DNA of 64,000 bases from Ruminiclostridium cellobioparum DSM 1351 = ATCC 15832 (GTDB lineage Bacteria > Bacillota > Clostridia > Acetivibrionales > DSM-1351). The notes beneath the pieces were generated by a model. The model ran no database searches. It worked only from the letters and a program-made list of their open reading frames with translations, and was not told the DNA's origin. A program made the translations under genes and the position numbers. The stretch lies in the NCBI RefSeq assembly GCF_000621505.1, contig NZ_JHYD01000031.1, positions 1 through 64,000 on the forward strand, in the 5' to 3' direction. Positions 54,051 to 64,000 of this stretch are shown here, one piece after another (the first letter of the stretch is position 1; every line of letters begins with the position of its first letter).

Positions 54051-55813
54051 TATTTATGACCTCCCGAATCCAATTTGAAAATAACTTTTGGTATTGTTAT
54101 AACAACCTTAGTCCCCGAGGCTGTTTTACTGAAAATTTCAACTCCATAGTCCTGGCCAAAGTATAATTTAATACGTTTATGAACATTTCTGACACCATAT
54201 CCCTTTTGATCGCTTTCAAAATTTTCCTCAAAGATTTCCCGGATACGGTCCTCTTCCATTCCCTTTCCGTTATCTATTACCTCAAAGCATATGTTTTTAC
54301 CCTGATCTCTTCCCAGAATTTCAACTCTTCCCCTGCCTCCCATTTCAGCAATTCCATGCATAAGGGCATTTTCCACAAAGGGCTGCAGTATCAGCTTTAT
54401 GGTTGAATGCTCCAGAATGCTTTCATCCACAGCTATACGGAACTCGGGTATTTCATCATATCTGAACTTTTGTATGGTTAAATAACTCTGTACATGCTCT
54501 ACTTCCTTTTTTATGGTAGTTATCTCACTGCCCTTGTTCAAGCCAAGCTTGAAAAGCTTTGCCAGTGCACTGACTATTTCTCCTGTTCTGGGCGCATTCT
54601 CCAGTCTTGAGGTCCAATAGATAACGTCCAGTGTATTATACAGGAAATGAGGGTTAATCTGGGCCTGTAAGGTTTTTAATTCTGCTTCCTTTCTGGAAAG
54701 CTGTATTTTATATACCTCTTCTATCAATATTTTAAGCTTTCGGGTCATACTGTTAAAGCTTCTCCCCAGTGTGCCGATTTCATCTTTCCGGTCGGTATTA
54801 ATAAGCACATCCAGATTTCCCTGCTCAACCTTCTTCATCAGGACCGTCATTTTTTTTATGGGTTTGGTAATTTTCATTGTCAGAAACGACAGGGCTATAA
54901 AGGCCAATGCTATAACCACGGCCACTATACTCAGGGTAACCTTCAGCGAAGTATTCAATTCCCTGGTGATCTCCTTGAAGGGTACAACACTTATATAAGT
55001 CATATCCTGTATGTTGGATTCATAATATGTAACAAGCATGTCCTGTCCGGAATATTTCTCCCTGTAGAAACCGTTCTCACCGGTAAATACCTTCTTAAAC
55101 AGCTCTTCATTCCTTATGTTTTTATTAATCATTTCCACATTTGAGTGAGAAAGTATAACTCCGTCCTTGTTGGTAATAAAAACATATCCTGTTTCTCCGA
55201 GCTGTATATCTCTGTATATCCTGTTTATTTCACGTTCACTGAGATCTATTCTGATGATTCCCAGACGTTTTGTCAAATTATTTATGTCGTTGAGCTGCCT
55301 GTACAGGGATAAGACATATTTATCCCCGATCTGCTGGTACTTTCTCCGGTAAGTGTATGTCAATAAATTATTCCCATCGGCAGGTATCTGACTTTCCCGC
55401 TCTTTAAGCAGGGACTCTTTTTCAGCATGGGATATCCCCGCCGACTCAAATTTCAGCCCCTTGTCGGAGTATACGTTCACCGCCAGTATATATGATTTTG
55501 TATTTGTCAGATTGGCATAGGTTTCATCCAATTGGGCAATCAGCTCACCGATTTGGGGAAATTGCCCCACCTCGGTGTTTGTTAACTTTTTTATGTTTTT
55601 GTCAGAAATAATAAAAAGTGAGAGATCATCAACTCCGCCAAAAACAGTATACATATTGCGGTCCAACTGCTTTAAGGTTTCAACGGTAGATTGAGTCACT
55701 CTCTTTTCCACTGTATTCTTGGTGGATATATACGAAAAAAAACCAACGGATGTAACTATAATTATTATAACGATACCAAAATAGATCATTAGTTTGGATC
55801 CAAGACTTTTCAT
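54050..55813 (-). CDS. Sensor histidine kinase (YesM type)
   Basis: A 587-residue membrane kinase. Helix 1 at about 9-29, an extracellular Cache-type sensor domain to about 275, helix 2 at about 285-307, HAMP (KPIKKMTVLMKKVEQGNLDV), then a HisKA_7TM-type phospho-acceptor His in LQAQINPHFLYNTLDV and a GHKL ATPase domain (FVENALMHGI, VIDNGKGM, GYGVRNVHKR). It senses a sugar or related cue outside the cell. No separate substrate-binding partner is seen. It lies about 110 bases after murA. Confidence 0.95.
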   Translation of the reverse strand: MKSLGSKLMIYFGIVIIIIVTSVGFFSYISTKNTVEKRVTQSTVETLKQLDRNMYTVFGGVDDLSLFIISDKNIKKLTNTEVGQFPQIGELIAQLDETYANLTNTKSYILAVNVYSDKGLKFESAGISHAEKESLLKERESQIPADGNNLLTYTYRRKYQQIGDKYVLSLYRQLNDINNLTKRLGIIRIDLSEREINRIYRDIQLGETGYVFITNKDGVILSHSNVEMINKNIRNEELFKKVFTGENGFYREKYSGQDMLVTYYESNIQDMTYISVVPFKEITRELNTSLKVTLSIVAVVIALAFIALSFLTMKITKPIKKMTVLMKKVEQGNLDVLINTDRKDEIGTLGRSFNSMTRKLKILIEEVYKIQLSRKEAELKTLQAQINPHFLYNTLDVIYWTSRLENAPRTGEIVSALAKLFKLGLNKGSEITTIKKEVEHVQSYLTIQKFRYDEIPEFRIAVDESILEHSTIKLILQPFVENALMHGIAEMGGRGRVEILGRDQGKNICFEVIDNGKGMEEDRIREIFEENFESDQKGYGVRNVHKRIKLYFGQDYGVEIFSKTASGTKVVITIPKVIFKLDSGGHK

Positions 55814-55920
55814 TGCAGCACCCCACGCGTATACTATTGTTCATCCGGCCCGTCATATTCAGTTATATTTTTTTGTAATACCTATATTATATATGCATTT
55901 TACACTTTCCGATATCTTTT

Positions 55921-57183
55921 TTATTCCTCCACCCTTTCAATTTTAGCTCCAAGTGCCTTAAGCTTTTGATCCAGCCTGCAATAGCCCCTGTCAATATGCT
56001 GTATCTCCCCGATCTCAGTCGCTCCGTCAGCTGCCAGCCCGGCCAATACCAACGCCGCACCCGCCCTCAGATCGGTGGCTTTTACCGTTGCACCTGTCAA
56101 ACACTGCTTTCCCTCGATTACTGCCGTTCTTCCATCAATTTTGATACTTGCACCCATCCTTTTCAATTCACTTACATGCATGAACCTGTTTTCAAATATG
56201 GTTTCGGTCACAATGCTTGTCCCCTGCGAACAACTCAGGAGTGAAGTCATCTGTGCCTGCATATCTGTGGGAAAGCCAGGATACGGAAGGGTCTTCACGT
56301 CAACAGGCTTCAGCGGGCCATTGCCCTTGATCCTTATTGACGTCAACTCCTCACTGATTTCCAGCCCTGTTTCCTTAAGTTTGGCAATTATTGGCTTGAG
56401 GTGATCAGGTACCACATTCTGAATCTCCACATCGCCATTGGTTATTGCCGCGGCTACCATAAATGTACCGGCTTCGATCCTGTCGGGAATTATAGTGTGT
56501 GTACAGCCCCGTAGCCTGTCAACTCCCATAATCCTGATGGTATCGGTGCCGGCGCCTTTTATGCATGCGCCCATTTCATTCAAATAGTTGGCAAGATCAA
56601 CTATCTCAGGTTCTATGGCAGCATTTTCAATACTGGTCTGCCCTTCTGCCAGCACAGCCGCCATCAGGATATTCTCGGTAGCGCCCACACTTGGAAAATC
56701 AAGATAGATTTTATTGCCTGTCAACTTTTTGATTCTTCTTGCTTCGATATAACCATGTCCCTGGGTTATTTCGGCCCCTAGTGCCGTAAACCCCTTTAAA
56801 TGCAAATCTACAGGCCTGGATCCGATGGCGCAGCCTCCCGGCAAAGCAACCCTGACATATCCCGTTTTGGCCAGCATGGGTCCCATTATTAAAAAAGAAG
56901 CCCTTAGTTTATTAACTAATTCATAGGGTGCGGTTGAATTAGTGATGTTTTTTGCGTAAAAGCTGATCGAATTGTTTCCGGGCTGTGCTTCAACCTCTGC
57001 CCCCAGTGATCTGATCAGCTCACACATCATTTTGACATCATATAAATCCGGGACTTCTTCAATAATACTTTCCGACTCACCTAACAGGGATGCAGCCATT
57101 ATTGGAAGAACTGAATTTTTAGCACCATCTACTCTTACTTTGCCTTTTAAAGGTACACCTTCTCTTATAACATATTTAGCCAA
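55921..57183 (-). CDS. murA: UDP-N-acetylglucosamine 1-carboxyvinyltransferase
   Basis: MurA commits UDP-GlcNAc to peptidoglycan by adding enolpyruvate from PEP. The 420-residue protein has the conserved Lys in [10 protein letters not shown] and the catalytic Cys in [16 protein letters not shown], the fosfomycin target. The start is taken as TTG (LAKYVIREG) behind AAGGGAAG, which gives the family N-terminus; a GTG 14 codons upstream, adjoining the previous stop codon, is also open. It follows the ywmB-like gene, as in Bacillus, but spoIID is about 10 kb away here, not next to it. Confidence 0.97.
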   Translation of the reverse strand: MAKYVIREGVPLKGKVRVDGAKNSVLPIMAASLLGESESIIEEVPDLYDVKMMCELIRSLGAEVEAQPGNNSISFYAKNITNSTAPYELVNKLRASFLIMGPMLAKTGYVRVALPGGCAIGSRPVDLHLKGFTALGAEITQGHGYIEARRIKKLTGNKIYLDFPSVGATENILMAAVLAEGQTSIENAAIEPEIVDLANYLNEMGACIKGAGTDTIRIMGVDRLRGCTHTIIPDRIEAGTFMVAAAITNGDVEIQNVVPDHLKPIIAKLKETGLEISEELTSIRIKGNGPLKPVDVKTLPYPGFPTDMQAQMTSLLSCSQGTSIVTETIFENRFMHVSELKRMGASIKIDGRTAVIEGKQCLTGATVKATDLRAGAALVLAGLAADGATEIGEIQHIDRGYCRLDQKLKALGAKIERVEE

Positions 57184-57225
57184 GTGAGCTCTTCCCTTCT
57201 CTTTGATATTTTTGTATTGCTTCAC

Positions 57226-57978
57226 TTAGTATTCGGTGTTCACCACAGGTGTTGCCACCCAAAGGTAAGTCTTGTTTTCGATTTTATTGTACCGGATGGC
57301 AAGACTCAGATTAATGTTCTTCCCATCGATACTCAGCTTATCTTCAATCATAGGTGAGAAAGCCGATACGCTGATGATGTTTTCCTGCCTTGTGCTGTCA
57401 ACCTTTTTTGCATCACTGTCGTCCAAAATCTTTCTGCAGATATTTTCCAGCTGCGAATCCTGCAAATTACCTTCATAGGTTCCGGTAATACATGAGTTGA
57501 CAACAGTTTTAAGCCCGTATTTACCAAAAACTCCTTCTATTTTATCCCTCAAACGCAATGCTGAACCATTGACTGTTTCAGTTGCATCTATAGTTATATA
57601 TTTGTCTCCGTCACCGGATTTATTCCCTACAATACTTGCCATTGCAGATATTTTAACCCCATCTTTAGTTGTTCCTGACAATTCTCTTTTGATAAGAGTA
57701 TCTGTACTGGCAGAATTCTTTGAATAATTGGCTATTTCAAGGGATTTAAACACATCTTCGCAAACAGCTGTCAGATCATCCAGATTTTTCATACTCTTAT
57801 CTGCCCTTGAAAAAAAGTAAAGCTCATTTATTACCATTTTTGCTCCGGATGATTTAAAAGCATCTGAAATTGAAATTTTACCGGTTTCAGCACTCCTGGA
57901 ATTGTTTATGTAATAAGTTGTTCCGATGATTGCAGCAGCTAGTACGAGTGCAATTAATACAAAAAGTGTCTTTTTCAT
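57226..57978 (-). CDS. YwmB family protein
   Basis: A 250-residue protein with an N-terminal membrane anchor (residues 3-22, LFVLIALVLAAAIIGTTYYI) and an extracytoplasmic domain of the YwmB (DUF1779) family. The function is unknown, but the gene is conserved upstream of murA-spoIID in Firmicutes and may act in envelope or sporulation. The start is the ATG behind AGGAGG with 6 bases of spacing. A much longer in-frame start at 58098 would cross the terminator and is rejected. It adjoins murA closely. Confidence 0.85.
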   Translation of the reverse strand: MKKTLFVLIALVLAAAIIGTTYYINNSRSAETGKISISDAFKSSGAKMVINELYFFSRADKSMKNLDDLTAVCEDVFKSLEIANYSKNSASTDTLIKRELSGTTKDGVKISAMASIVGNKSGDGDKYITIDATETVNGSALRLRDKIEGVFGKYGLKTVVNSCITGTYEGNLQDSQLENICRKILDDSDAKKVDSTRQENIISVSAFSPMIEDKLSIDGKNINLSLAIRYNKIENKTYLWVATPVVNTEY

Positions 57979-57993
57979 AAGTCCTCCTGTCCA

Positions 57994-58032
57994 TAAAAAA
58001 ACAATAATTTTATTTGATAATAAAATTATTGC
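57994..58032 (-). terminator. Intrinsic terminator after the FN3/SLH gene
   Basis: CAATAATTTTAT and ATAAAATTATTG pair around a short loop, with TTTTTTT following on the minus strand. It lies between the 1354-residue surface protein gene and ywmB. Confidence 0.85.
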
Positions 58033-58104
58033 CTTTTTAAAAAGGTCATATACATTTTTAAAATGTCTATTTCCCGGGAGAACCGTGGGTTCCGGCAATG
58101 CTGC

Positions 58105-61100
58105 CTATTCAATCTCACCAGCTAAAACAAGTGCTTTTTCCAGCATATACATAAACTCTCCTCTGGAAATATTTTCAGCAGGATTAAGTTTTGTTTCGGT
58201 CACATTAGGCACAAATCCATTTTCTACCGCAAAGGCCACCCTGTTCTGGATGGATTTGTCAACCTTTCCGTAGTCGCTGTAGCTTGAGATTATATTAACA
58301 TTTCCCTTGGTACGCGTACCTGACTTGATTTCATACAGGACAGTTGCCATGCAGGCCGCTTCCTGTCTGGTCAGCATGCCGGTTGCCAGCTTGTTTGTCT
58401 TGACAAGCCCAAGTTTTGCTGCCGTCTGCATAAAGCCGCTGTCATACTTGTAATCATCTATGGTATCAAATAAAATTTTAACCGCATCTCCGGCAGTGAT
58501 GATTTTGTCGGGACTGAAGCTCCTGCCTGTCACACTCTTCAGCTTATGCTTATATGCCACATTTGTTATGGAACTTTCATACTTGCTTCCATAAATATCA
58601 TCAAAAAGATTGCCGGTTCTATTGGCTATTGCAAACAATCCCGGGGTCCGGGTTTTAAAACTCATCACTCCGGCACTGTTATCGGTATCATAGTCTGCTG
58701 AGGTGACCTGCTGCTCCCAGCTGCTCAATACCGGATTGTAATAGTAACCGTAGGTTTTGCTCTCGGTATAGTCCTTAACATTGGTATAAGGATACCTGAT
58801 CACCAGCGGAATACTGAATTGTGAAACAGTTATGACATCTGCTCCTGTCTCCAGTTTCACACCGATCTGGGCCAGAGGCTGCTTTAACACCAGTTCGTTG
58901 GCGTTGGCAACAGGCTTCTGGGGAGTCAGGACAATGTCCAGGATATATATCTGCTCTCTTTTTGTGTCGGCGGTTGATATATCCGATAGTATGCCCGCTT
59001 TGAAGTCATATGTTACTATTGTGGTCTTGAAAGCAACATTTTCCTTCAATTGTTCCAGATTGTCAAACACTCTTTTTGCCACCCAAACCGAAATCCGCGT
59101 AGCAGTTGCCGGCGGCTTGGAAAGGTCAACGGTATAATCCAGGACCCTGTCGGTCTTCATTCTCTCAATGAGCCTGTCGGCATTGACTCCTATGATCTTT
59201 ACAGTCCATACGCCCCCGATGACGTTGGTTCCCTTCTCTACATAATCTCCTGTTATGACATGGTCCACATCCTGATCCGAGTCATAGTCATCCGAACTTG
59301 ACCTGGTCCTCACATTAATGCTCTGTGTAGGCTGGGAACGCAGTTTCTTTGCCGGATCATAGGCATATAATCTTGCAAAATATCTGTGGTTGGATATAAG
59401 TCCCTCAACCTTGAACTCCGCTACACTTCCGGCGGTGTATTCCTTGGCGTCGGTATAATCTATATCACTGGCAATTTCAAGGATATACTCCAGATTATCT
59501 TCTTTTATCCATTCGAAGATAATACTGTTTTTGGTGACTGCATCGGGTGTATTTTTAACGCCAAACCCCCTTGGCGTGGCCGGCGGCAGGTCTTTCAGCG
59601 TTTTGACCAGCAGGGAGTCGCTCCAGACAGACTTTTCACTGAGGGAATGGTCCGGGCTGAAGGATTCTGCCTGTATCCAGAAATAATACTGTGTGTCCGG
59701 CTTCAGGCCCGGTACACGCAAATAATTCAAGCCTGAACTGATCAGCTCTTCAGTAGTGATTTCAATGGTATTGCCTGCTCTGTCAGGGTTATCTACCGTT
59801 CCGTATTTAATGTAGTACTTGTTTCCTTCCTTGTAATCCCACACCAGATCTACAAAGGTGTCCGAAACGTAGTTATAGCTGAGTTCCGGAACTGTAGGCT
59901 TTTCAACCACCTGGGTATCCGACGGCAGGGTGGTAAATATAATGGGATTTGATACATCCGACAGCAGCATCTGCCCGGGATGCTCGGGATCCGGTCTTAC
60001 AGCCCTCACCCAGATAACGTAGGTAGTATTCGGCTTGAGTGTATTTACAGGTATCACTATATTATGCTTTGATGTTACTGTGTTTGTGCCTGTAACACTA
60101 TCCGGAGCGTTAAGCTCGGGAATTTCATATTGGTCAAGATTTTGCTGTGCAATTGGATTTGCAGGAACATTTCCAACCTTGTAGCCATCTATGGGATATT
60201 TGGTTGTGTCGGCAAGATTTGGTTCAATACCTTCGTAGTATTCCTCACAGCCCACATATAGTGAAACGCCCTCTCCATACTCAACTTTACGGTAGTTTTT
60301 ATTGTCCACCGGTGTATCCGGATCATAAGGATTATACTCTATAGTGCTGGAAGGATCATTATAATCAACTCTATCGGTCTTGACATAATACCATCTGCCG
60401 GTATCGGGCACTTTGTTATACTGCTCGTACCACCTGTTTTTCAGCTGTACGGTAACACTTTTGTCTGTGATCATCTTCTTATCGCTGTCAGGCTGCTTCT
60501 TTATTTCAAGAGGCGGATTGGACGGGATAAGGGGTGTGTCGATACCGCCCCCCGGCAATGTTATTACTACCTTTATGGCAGGCACCGAGGAATGTGTGAC
60601 ATTTTGAATTATTCCGTCCTTTTCCTCTGCAAAAGTTTTCTTTGCTACCAGCTTAAAATAATATGTATGGTTTGGTTTCAGTCCGGTTAATTTGTATTTA
60701 TAACCAATTATCTGGTTGCCGTTTGTGGCATCCCTCACAAAATTTGTTTCACCCGGTTGAAAGGATTCCCTTATAAGTGTGCCGGACGGCGGACTGTCTA
60801 TAGTATCCGGATCTTCTATCAGCCAGATATCATAGAGTATGCGGTCGTCTATGGTGCCGTCGGCCTTTTTGGGAACCTCCCAGAGTATGGTTGCAGTATC
60901 CTTGCCAAGCTCACCTTTGTGTGTAACAACCCCATCTGACACAATATCTTCATAGGATATTACCACTTTGCCTGTCGAGTCCTTAATGCTTGGTACTATT
61001 ACAGGCATGGGAGGTGTTGTGGGAACTTCCATTTCCAAAAGAGCAAATTTTTCAGACTCTATTTTTATTTTCAGTTCAGGCGGATAATAGGGCAGACCGT

Positions 61101-62169
61101 CCTTCGTAATATTCGCCCTTATCTGATAAAACCTGGCAGTGGAATTATCGGGCACCGTTATTACATGCATCGTACTTTCTTTTACCGCCAGAGTTGTTTG
61201 CTTGTTCTCGTCATCGAAACTGATTATTTCATATTCGACCTTTACATTGCTTTCGGCACCCGACAAACTGGTCAGAACAGGACTCCATTCCAGTTTCCAT
61301 ACGGTGCCGGAATCATTTTTAAACATTTTTGTAGTCTTTACCAGTATATTGGTTGAAGTAGCATAAGTTTTTACCTGAGTGCTCTTAACTATGGTAGGGT
61401 CAGTAATGACCGGCACTATTTTAACGTAATAAACACGTCCGGAGTTTTTTACGTTCTGAACATATTCAAGAGTCCCGTCGGTCTGATTCAGAACGACCGG
61501 ACCATTTTCACCGATAAGATCCTCGGTAATGCTGATTGGGAAGGTGTTCTTGAATTCCTTGTCCTCCGAGACATACAGCTGATAGCTGATTCTCTTTCCA
61601 TCAACCCACACATCATCCCATATAACTTTTACTTTTCCTGTTCCGGCTGTAAAACATTGTACATTGATATCGGTCATGAATTTTACAGAATTGGAAGCGG
61701 CCGATTCGTCGGATTTCGCCACCTGGCTGTTTGGTATGTTTGTATTGATATATTCGTAATAGGCCTTTGCATTAGCCTTATACACGGTTCCTGATTTAAG
61801 GTTTCTCATCCTTATGGGTTTGGTGTCGGCAGCCAGGCCTTTTTCCTGGGCATAAGCCGGTCTGGCAGGTCTATAGCCTTTAGGGGATTCCTCAAGATAT
61901 ATATTCAGATATTTCCCCAATATGTTTATACCGGCAGAACCTGAAGGGTTGGCCAGATTACCCCAGCCTATATCGGCATAAAAACCTGATTCCCCTCCGT
62001 CGGTGAGGCTGAAGCCTATGGCAGGTTCCGGTGCATTTACAGGCGTTATGGCCAGTCCGGTTGGCGCGGGCTGAACCGGGATATCGGCGCCATATACGCC
62101 GTACATCCCGTATGATGTCAATATGAATGCAATTGATAATATTGCCGCCAGAATTCTTCTTGTTCTCAT
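58105..62169 (-). CDS. FN3/SLH surface protein, 1354 residues
   Basis: A large exported protein. The signal peptide is at residues 1-27 (ILAAILSIAFILTSYGMYG). Several FN3 modules span about residues 30-1000, recognisable by turns such as LKSGTVYKANAKAYYEY, LKPNHTYYFKLVA, LKPNTTYVIWVRAVRP and LKPDTQYYFWIQAESF. A beta-rich region at about 1010-1220 precedes SLH-type repeats to the end (YKHKLKSVTGRSFSPDKIIT, GFVPNVTETKLNPAENISRG). It probably attaches to the wall by these repeats. The start has GGAGGT 10 bases upstream. It is 68 bases downstream of a related SLH gene and probably shares its transcript. Confidence 0.9.
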   Translation of the reverse strand: MRTRRILAAILSIAFILTSYGMYGVYGADIPVQPAPTGLAITPVNAPEPAIGFSLTDGGESGFYADIGWGNLANPSGSAGINILGKYLNIYLEESPKGYRPARPAYAQEKGLAADTKPIRMRNLKSGTVYKANAKAYYEYINTNIPNSQVAKSDESAASNSVKFMTDINVQCFTAGTGKVKVIWDDVWVDGKRISYQLYVSEDKEFKNTFPISITEDLIGENGPVVLNQTDGTLEYVQNVKNSGRVYYVKIVPVITDPTIVKSTQVKTYATSTNILVKTTKMFKNDSGTVWKLEWSPVLTSLSGAESNVKVEYEIISFDDENKQTTLAVKESTMHVITVPDNSTARFYQIRANITKDGLPYYPPELKIKIESEKFALLEMEVPTTPPMPVIVPSIKDSTGKVVISYEDIVSDGVVTHKGELGKDTATILWEVPKKADGTIDDRILYDIWLIEDPDTIDSPPSGTLIRESFQPGETNFVRDATNGNQIIGYKYKLTGLKPNHTYYFKLVAKKTFAEEKDGIIQNVTHSSVPAIKVVITLPGGGIDTPLIPSNPPLEIKKQPDSDKKMITDKSVTVQLKNRWYEQYNKVPDTGRWYYVKTDRVDYNDPSSTIEYNPYDPDTPVDNKNYRKVEYGEGVSLYVGCEEYYEGIEPNLADTTKYPIDGYKVGNVPANPIAQQNLDQYEIPELNAPDSVTGTNTVTSKHNIVIPVNTLKPNTTYVIWVRAVRPDPEHPGQMLLSDVSNPIIFTTLPSDTQVVEKPTVPELSYNYVSDTFVDLVWDYKEGNKYYIKYGTVDNPDRAGNTIEITTEELISSGLNYLRVPGLKPDTQYYFWIQAESFSPDHSLSEKSVWSDSLLVKTLKDLPPATPRGFGVKNTPDAVTKNSIIFEWIKEDNLEYILEIASDIDYTDAKEYTAGSVAEFKVEGLISNHRYFARLYAYDPAKKLRSQPTQSINVRTRSSSDDYDSDQDVDHVITGDYVEKGTNVIGGVWTVKIIGVNADRLIERMKTDRVLDYTVDLSKPPATATRISVWVAKRVFDNLEQLKENVAFKTTIVTYDFKAGILSDISTADTKREQIYILDIVLTPQKPVANANELVLKQPLAQIGVKLETGADVITVSQFSIPLVIRYPYTNVKDYTESKTYGYYYNPVLSSWEQQVTSADYDTDNSAGVMSFKTRTPGLFAIANRTGNLFDDIYGSKYESSITNVAYKHKLKSVTGRSFSPDKIITAGDAVKILFDTIDDYKYDSGFMQTAAKLGLVKTNKLATGMLTRQEAACMATVLYEIKSGTRTKGNVNIISSYSDYGKVDKSIQNRVAFAVENGFVPNVTETKLNPAENISRGEFMYMLEKALVLAGEIE

Positions 62170-62237
62170 ATAACTGTTAACCTCCAGCTGCAGCTGCAGC
62201 GATCAAAATAAACTATCCCTCAACAAGCTTTGATTTC

Positions 62238-64000
62238 TCAGCTTTCCAGCATCTTCTCAACCGCCATGGTAAATTCGGCCCTGCTTACAGTATTTGAAGG
62301 ATTGAATTTGGAATTGGAATCCAAACTCATAATATCCATCTGCAGACATGCGTAGACAGGTATTGCATATTTGTCGGTGATGCCGCTGTCATCCTTTATA
62401 AGCTTATTATATGATACCTTTAGCAGACCGTAGTCAGCTCCGGTTTTCTGGCAGTACAGTTTTATTATGACTGCTGCTGTCTCCTGCTTTGTGATATTCC
62501 TGTTTAAATTTGTGGTATTGATAATCTTGTCAATACCATACACCTTTGCCTTATCCTTGACATTCTTCTGGCTGTCGACCCTCGACTCGGAAATCAGCTC
62601 ATAAAACAGTACTGCTTCCCTGACGGTTACGGTAAGTTTCGTATTGAACGAATTGTCGGCCCCGGGAAATACCGATGCCAGATCATAGTTTGCGGCAAGC
62701 CTGGTGATGTACTCCTTGGCGGGATTATCATCGGCTATGGCAGATACCACATCTTTTCCCGAGAATATCATGTATTTGCCGGTACCTGTTACAACATAAT
62801 TCAAAAAGCCTGTTTCCCGCTTTATGTTCTGTGAAAGCTTCTGCCAGTTTCCGCTGCCGCTGTATAAAACATATGGATTGGCAAGGGTGCTTCCCTTGTA
62901 CTCCATCTTTACCGCCATCGGTGAACTGAACTTTGTAATACTGTATTTTTGTATGAACAGGCCGTTGGAATATCCCGTACCGTTAATAGTATCCTCAATA
63001 TAGTATGAGAGCTCGCTTTTTATCTCGTCAATAAGCTGGAGCAGGTATTCGTTTACTTTCTGCTCGTCGCCCTTGGTTTTGGAGTTATTGGGATTTTTAA
63101 GTACATCCAGCTTTTTCTGTATGATTCCCGTTTTGTCATTATACAGCTTGTTTTTTATCATATCCTTTATTGCAGTACTGGTGGCACTGCTGGCAACCAC
63201 CTGGGCCGAAAGGGAATTCATTTTCGAGGCTGCTGTGGCATCGGCCGGACCTGCCGGCTGTACACCCGTACTCTGAATATTGTCAAGCTGCAGGTAAACA
63301 TCCTTTGAACGGTCCAGCTCAGCAGCTTTTTTAAACTCTTCCATGTTTTCCATATCAAAGGTTTCAGGTCTGATGGTATACTCTATTTCCCTGGTCTTTA
63401 TGATCACGCTCTTGTTTGTGCTCTTCATGGCGTTCAATACACTTTTGGCCAGATATATTTCATCACTGTTCACATAGCCGGGGCTTTGTGATATGTCAAT
63501 GGTAAAAGTATAGTTGCCCGGGGATTCCAGTATATTTACTATCCTCTCATCCTTGACATAAATTTTATTCATTGAACCGGTGGCCTTGTCCACTTCCCAG
63601 TATACGTTCTCTTCAAGCTTATCCAGCATATCCAGGAATTTGTCCGTGATATTGGTATTATCATCTTCATCGTCGTAGTCATCCTGGTTGAACTCCGTCC
63701 TTGTATCAACAGGACCGGCATATTTTGACCTGGCCACCGCCTCAAAATTTATGGCATCAGTCTTTTTGGTCCTGACCTTGATATAATACTTTGTATTTGC
63801 CTTTAGAGGTTTATGTTCCTTTGTACCATCCGGCAATGTCACTTCAACCGACTTAATCCTTGCATTGTATGTAAAGTAGCTGCTGTTTAAATTATTTATG
63901 CTCTTTTCAATATAATAAGGATATGTATGGGTTGAAACATCAACATACTGCTCCAGATCCTCACTGTTGTTCAAAACAGTATAGTCTGCATCATCCTCTG
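62238..64000 (-). CDS. SLH-domain surface protein, 5' end cut by window edge
   Basis: The frame is open through the right edge, so the N-terminus and signal peptide lie outside; about 587 residues are visible. FN3-like sequence is at the left of the protein (LKANTKYYIKVRTKKTD), followed by a beta-rich domain like that in the 1354-residue neighbour and a charged, partly helical middle. SLH repeats are at the end (YACLQMDIMSLDSNSKFNPS, then NTVSRAEFTM). The two neighbours share layout and may be paralogues. There is an apparent TTG start at 63974, but the frame continues upstream, so it is not taken as the start. Confidence 0.82.
   Translation of the reverse strand, partial: EDDADYTVLNNSEDLEQYVDVSTHTYPYYIEKSINNLNSSYFTYNARIKSVEVTLPDGTKEHKPLKANTKYYIKVRTKKTDAINFEAVARSKYAGPVDTRTEFNQDDYDDEDDNTNITDKFLDMLDKLEENVYWEVDKATGSMNKIYVKDERIVNILESPGNYTFTIDISQSPGYVNSDEIYLAKSVLNAMKSTNKSVIIKTREIEYTIRPETFDMENMEEFKKAAELDRSKDVYLQLDNIQSTGVQPAGPADATAASKMNSLSAQVVASSATSTAIKDMIKNKLYNDKTGIIQKKLDVLKNPNNSKTKGDEQKVNEYLLQLIDEIKSELSYYIEDTINGTGYSNGLFIQKYSITKFSSPMAVKMEYKGSTLANPYVLYSGSGNWQKLSQNIKRETGFLNYVVTGTGKYMIFSGKDVVSAIADDNPAKEYITRLAANYDLASVFPGADNSFNTKLTVTVREAVLFYELISESRVDSQKNVKDKAKVYGIDKIINTTNLNRNITKQETAAVIIKLYCQKTGADYGLLKVSYNKLIKDDSGITDKYAIPVYACLQMDIMSLDSNSKFNPSNTVSRAEFTMAVEKMLES

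Noticed and set aside
57979-58098. Extended start for the YwmB-like protein
   Set aside because: It would span the upstream terminator hairpin; the internal ATG has a perfect AGGAGG and gives the family N-terminus.

Overview
The window looks like chromosomal DNA of a spore-forming, chemotactic, anaerobic member of the Clostridia. The evidence is spoIIR, spoIID and a SpoIIQ-like gene, strong GGAGG-type ribosome binding sites, S-layer-homology (SLH) and fibronectin III (FN3) surface proteins, a LoaP antiterminator and a YesM/YesN-type sugar regulator. Related cellulolytic clostridia are plausible, but the species cannot be named from the sequence alone. Nearly everything is on the minus strand; the one clear plus-strand gene is a chemoreceptor at 35.2-36.8 kb. 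I saw no tRNA, rRNA, CRISPR array, prophage or intact insertion sequence.

Layout. 0-2.2 kb: start of a large secreted FN3 protein, running off the left edge. 2.2-3.2 kb: a gene-poor stretch, perhaps decayed coding DNA. 3.2-8.2 kb: housekeeping and single genes (MgtC-like, spoIIR, pyrG, VanZ-like, a small membrane-anchored protein). 8.3-28.4 kb: one co-oriented run of 22 genes that starts with the specialised NusG paralogue LoaP and holds a complete exopolysaccharide (EPS) machine: Wzz-like and CpsD-like proteins, Wzy, Wzx, several glycosyltransferases, a pyruvyl transferase, a CpsB-type phosphatase and a priming sugar transferase. Its 9.9-16.4 kb part is a peptide-modification (RiPP) module: nucleotidyltransferase, PqqD-like protein, radical SAM/SPASM enzyme, HprK-like kinase, S26-type peptidase, ABC exporter and three small precursor-like peptides with the same gap-free 22-residue leader pattern.

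28.7-34.9 kb: a C-terminal processing protease followed upstream by two SLH proteins. 35.2-36.8 kb: the chemoreceptor with a sigma-D-like promoter. 37.2-44.2 kb: PrsA-like foldase, argS with a DUF1934 gene, D-Ala-D-Ala ligase, a ferritin-like protein and the SpoIIQ-like gene; two foldback repeats lie at 36.9 and 43.2 kb. 44.3-58.0 kb: the cell-wall/sporulation order ywmB-murA-spoIID-spoIIQ, split between murA and spoIID by a roughly 10 kb sugar-utilisation locus (two-component system, ABC importer, GH1, GH130, IlvD/Edd dehydratase). 58.1-64 kb: two large FN3/SLH surface proteins, the second cut by the right edge.

The most interesting system is the RiPP module inside the LoaP-headed EPS operon. 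Its accessory enzymes resemble those of phosphorylated lasso-peptide clusters and its leaders carry a YxxP motif, but the lasso cyclase and the transglutaminase-like protease are absent and a radical SAM/SPASM enzyme is present instead. Its position suggests that one or more modified peptides are made and exported together with the polysaccharide.
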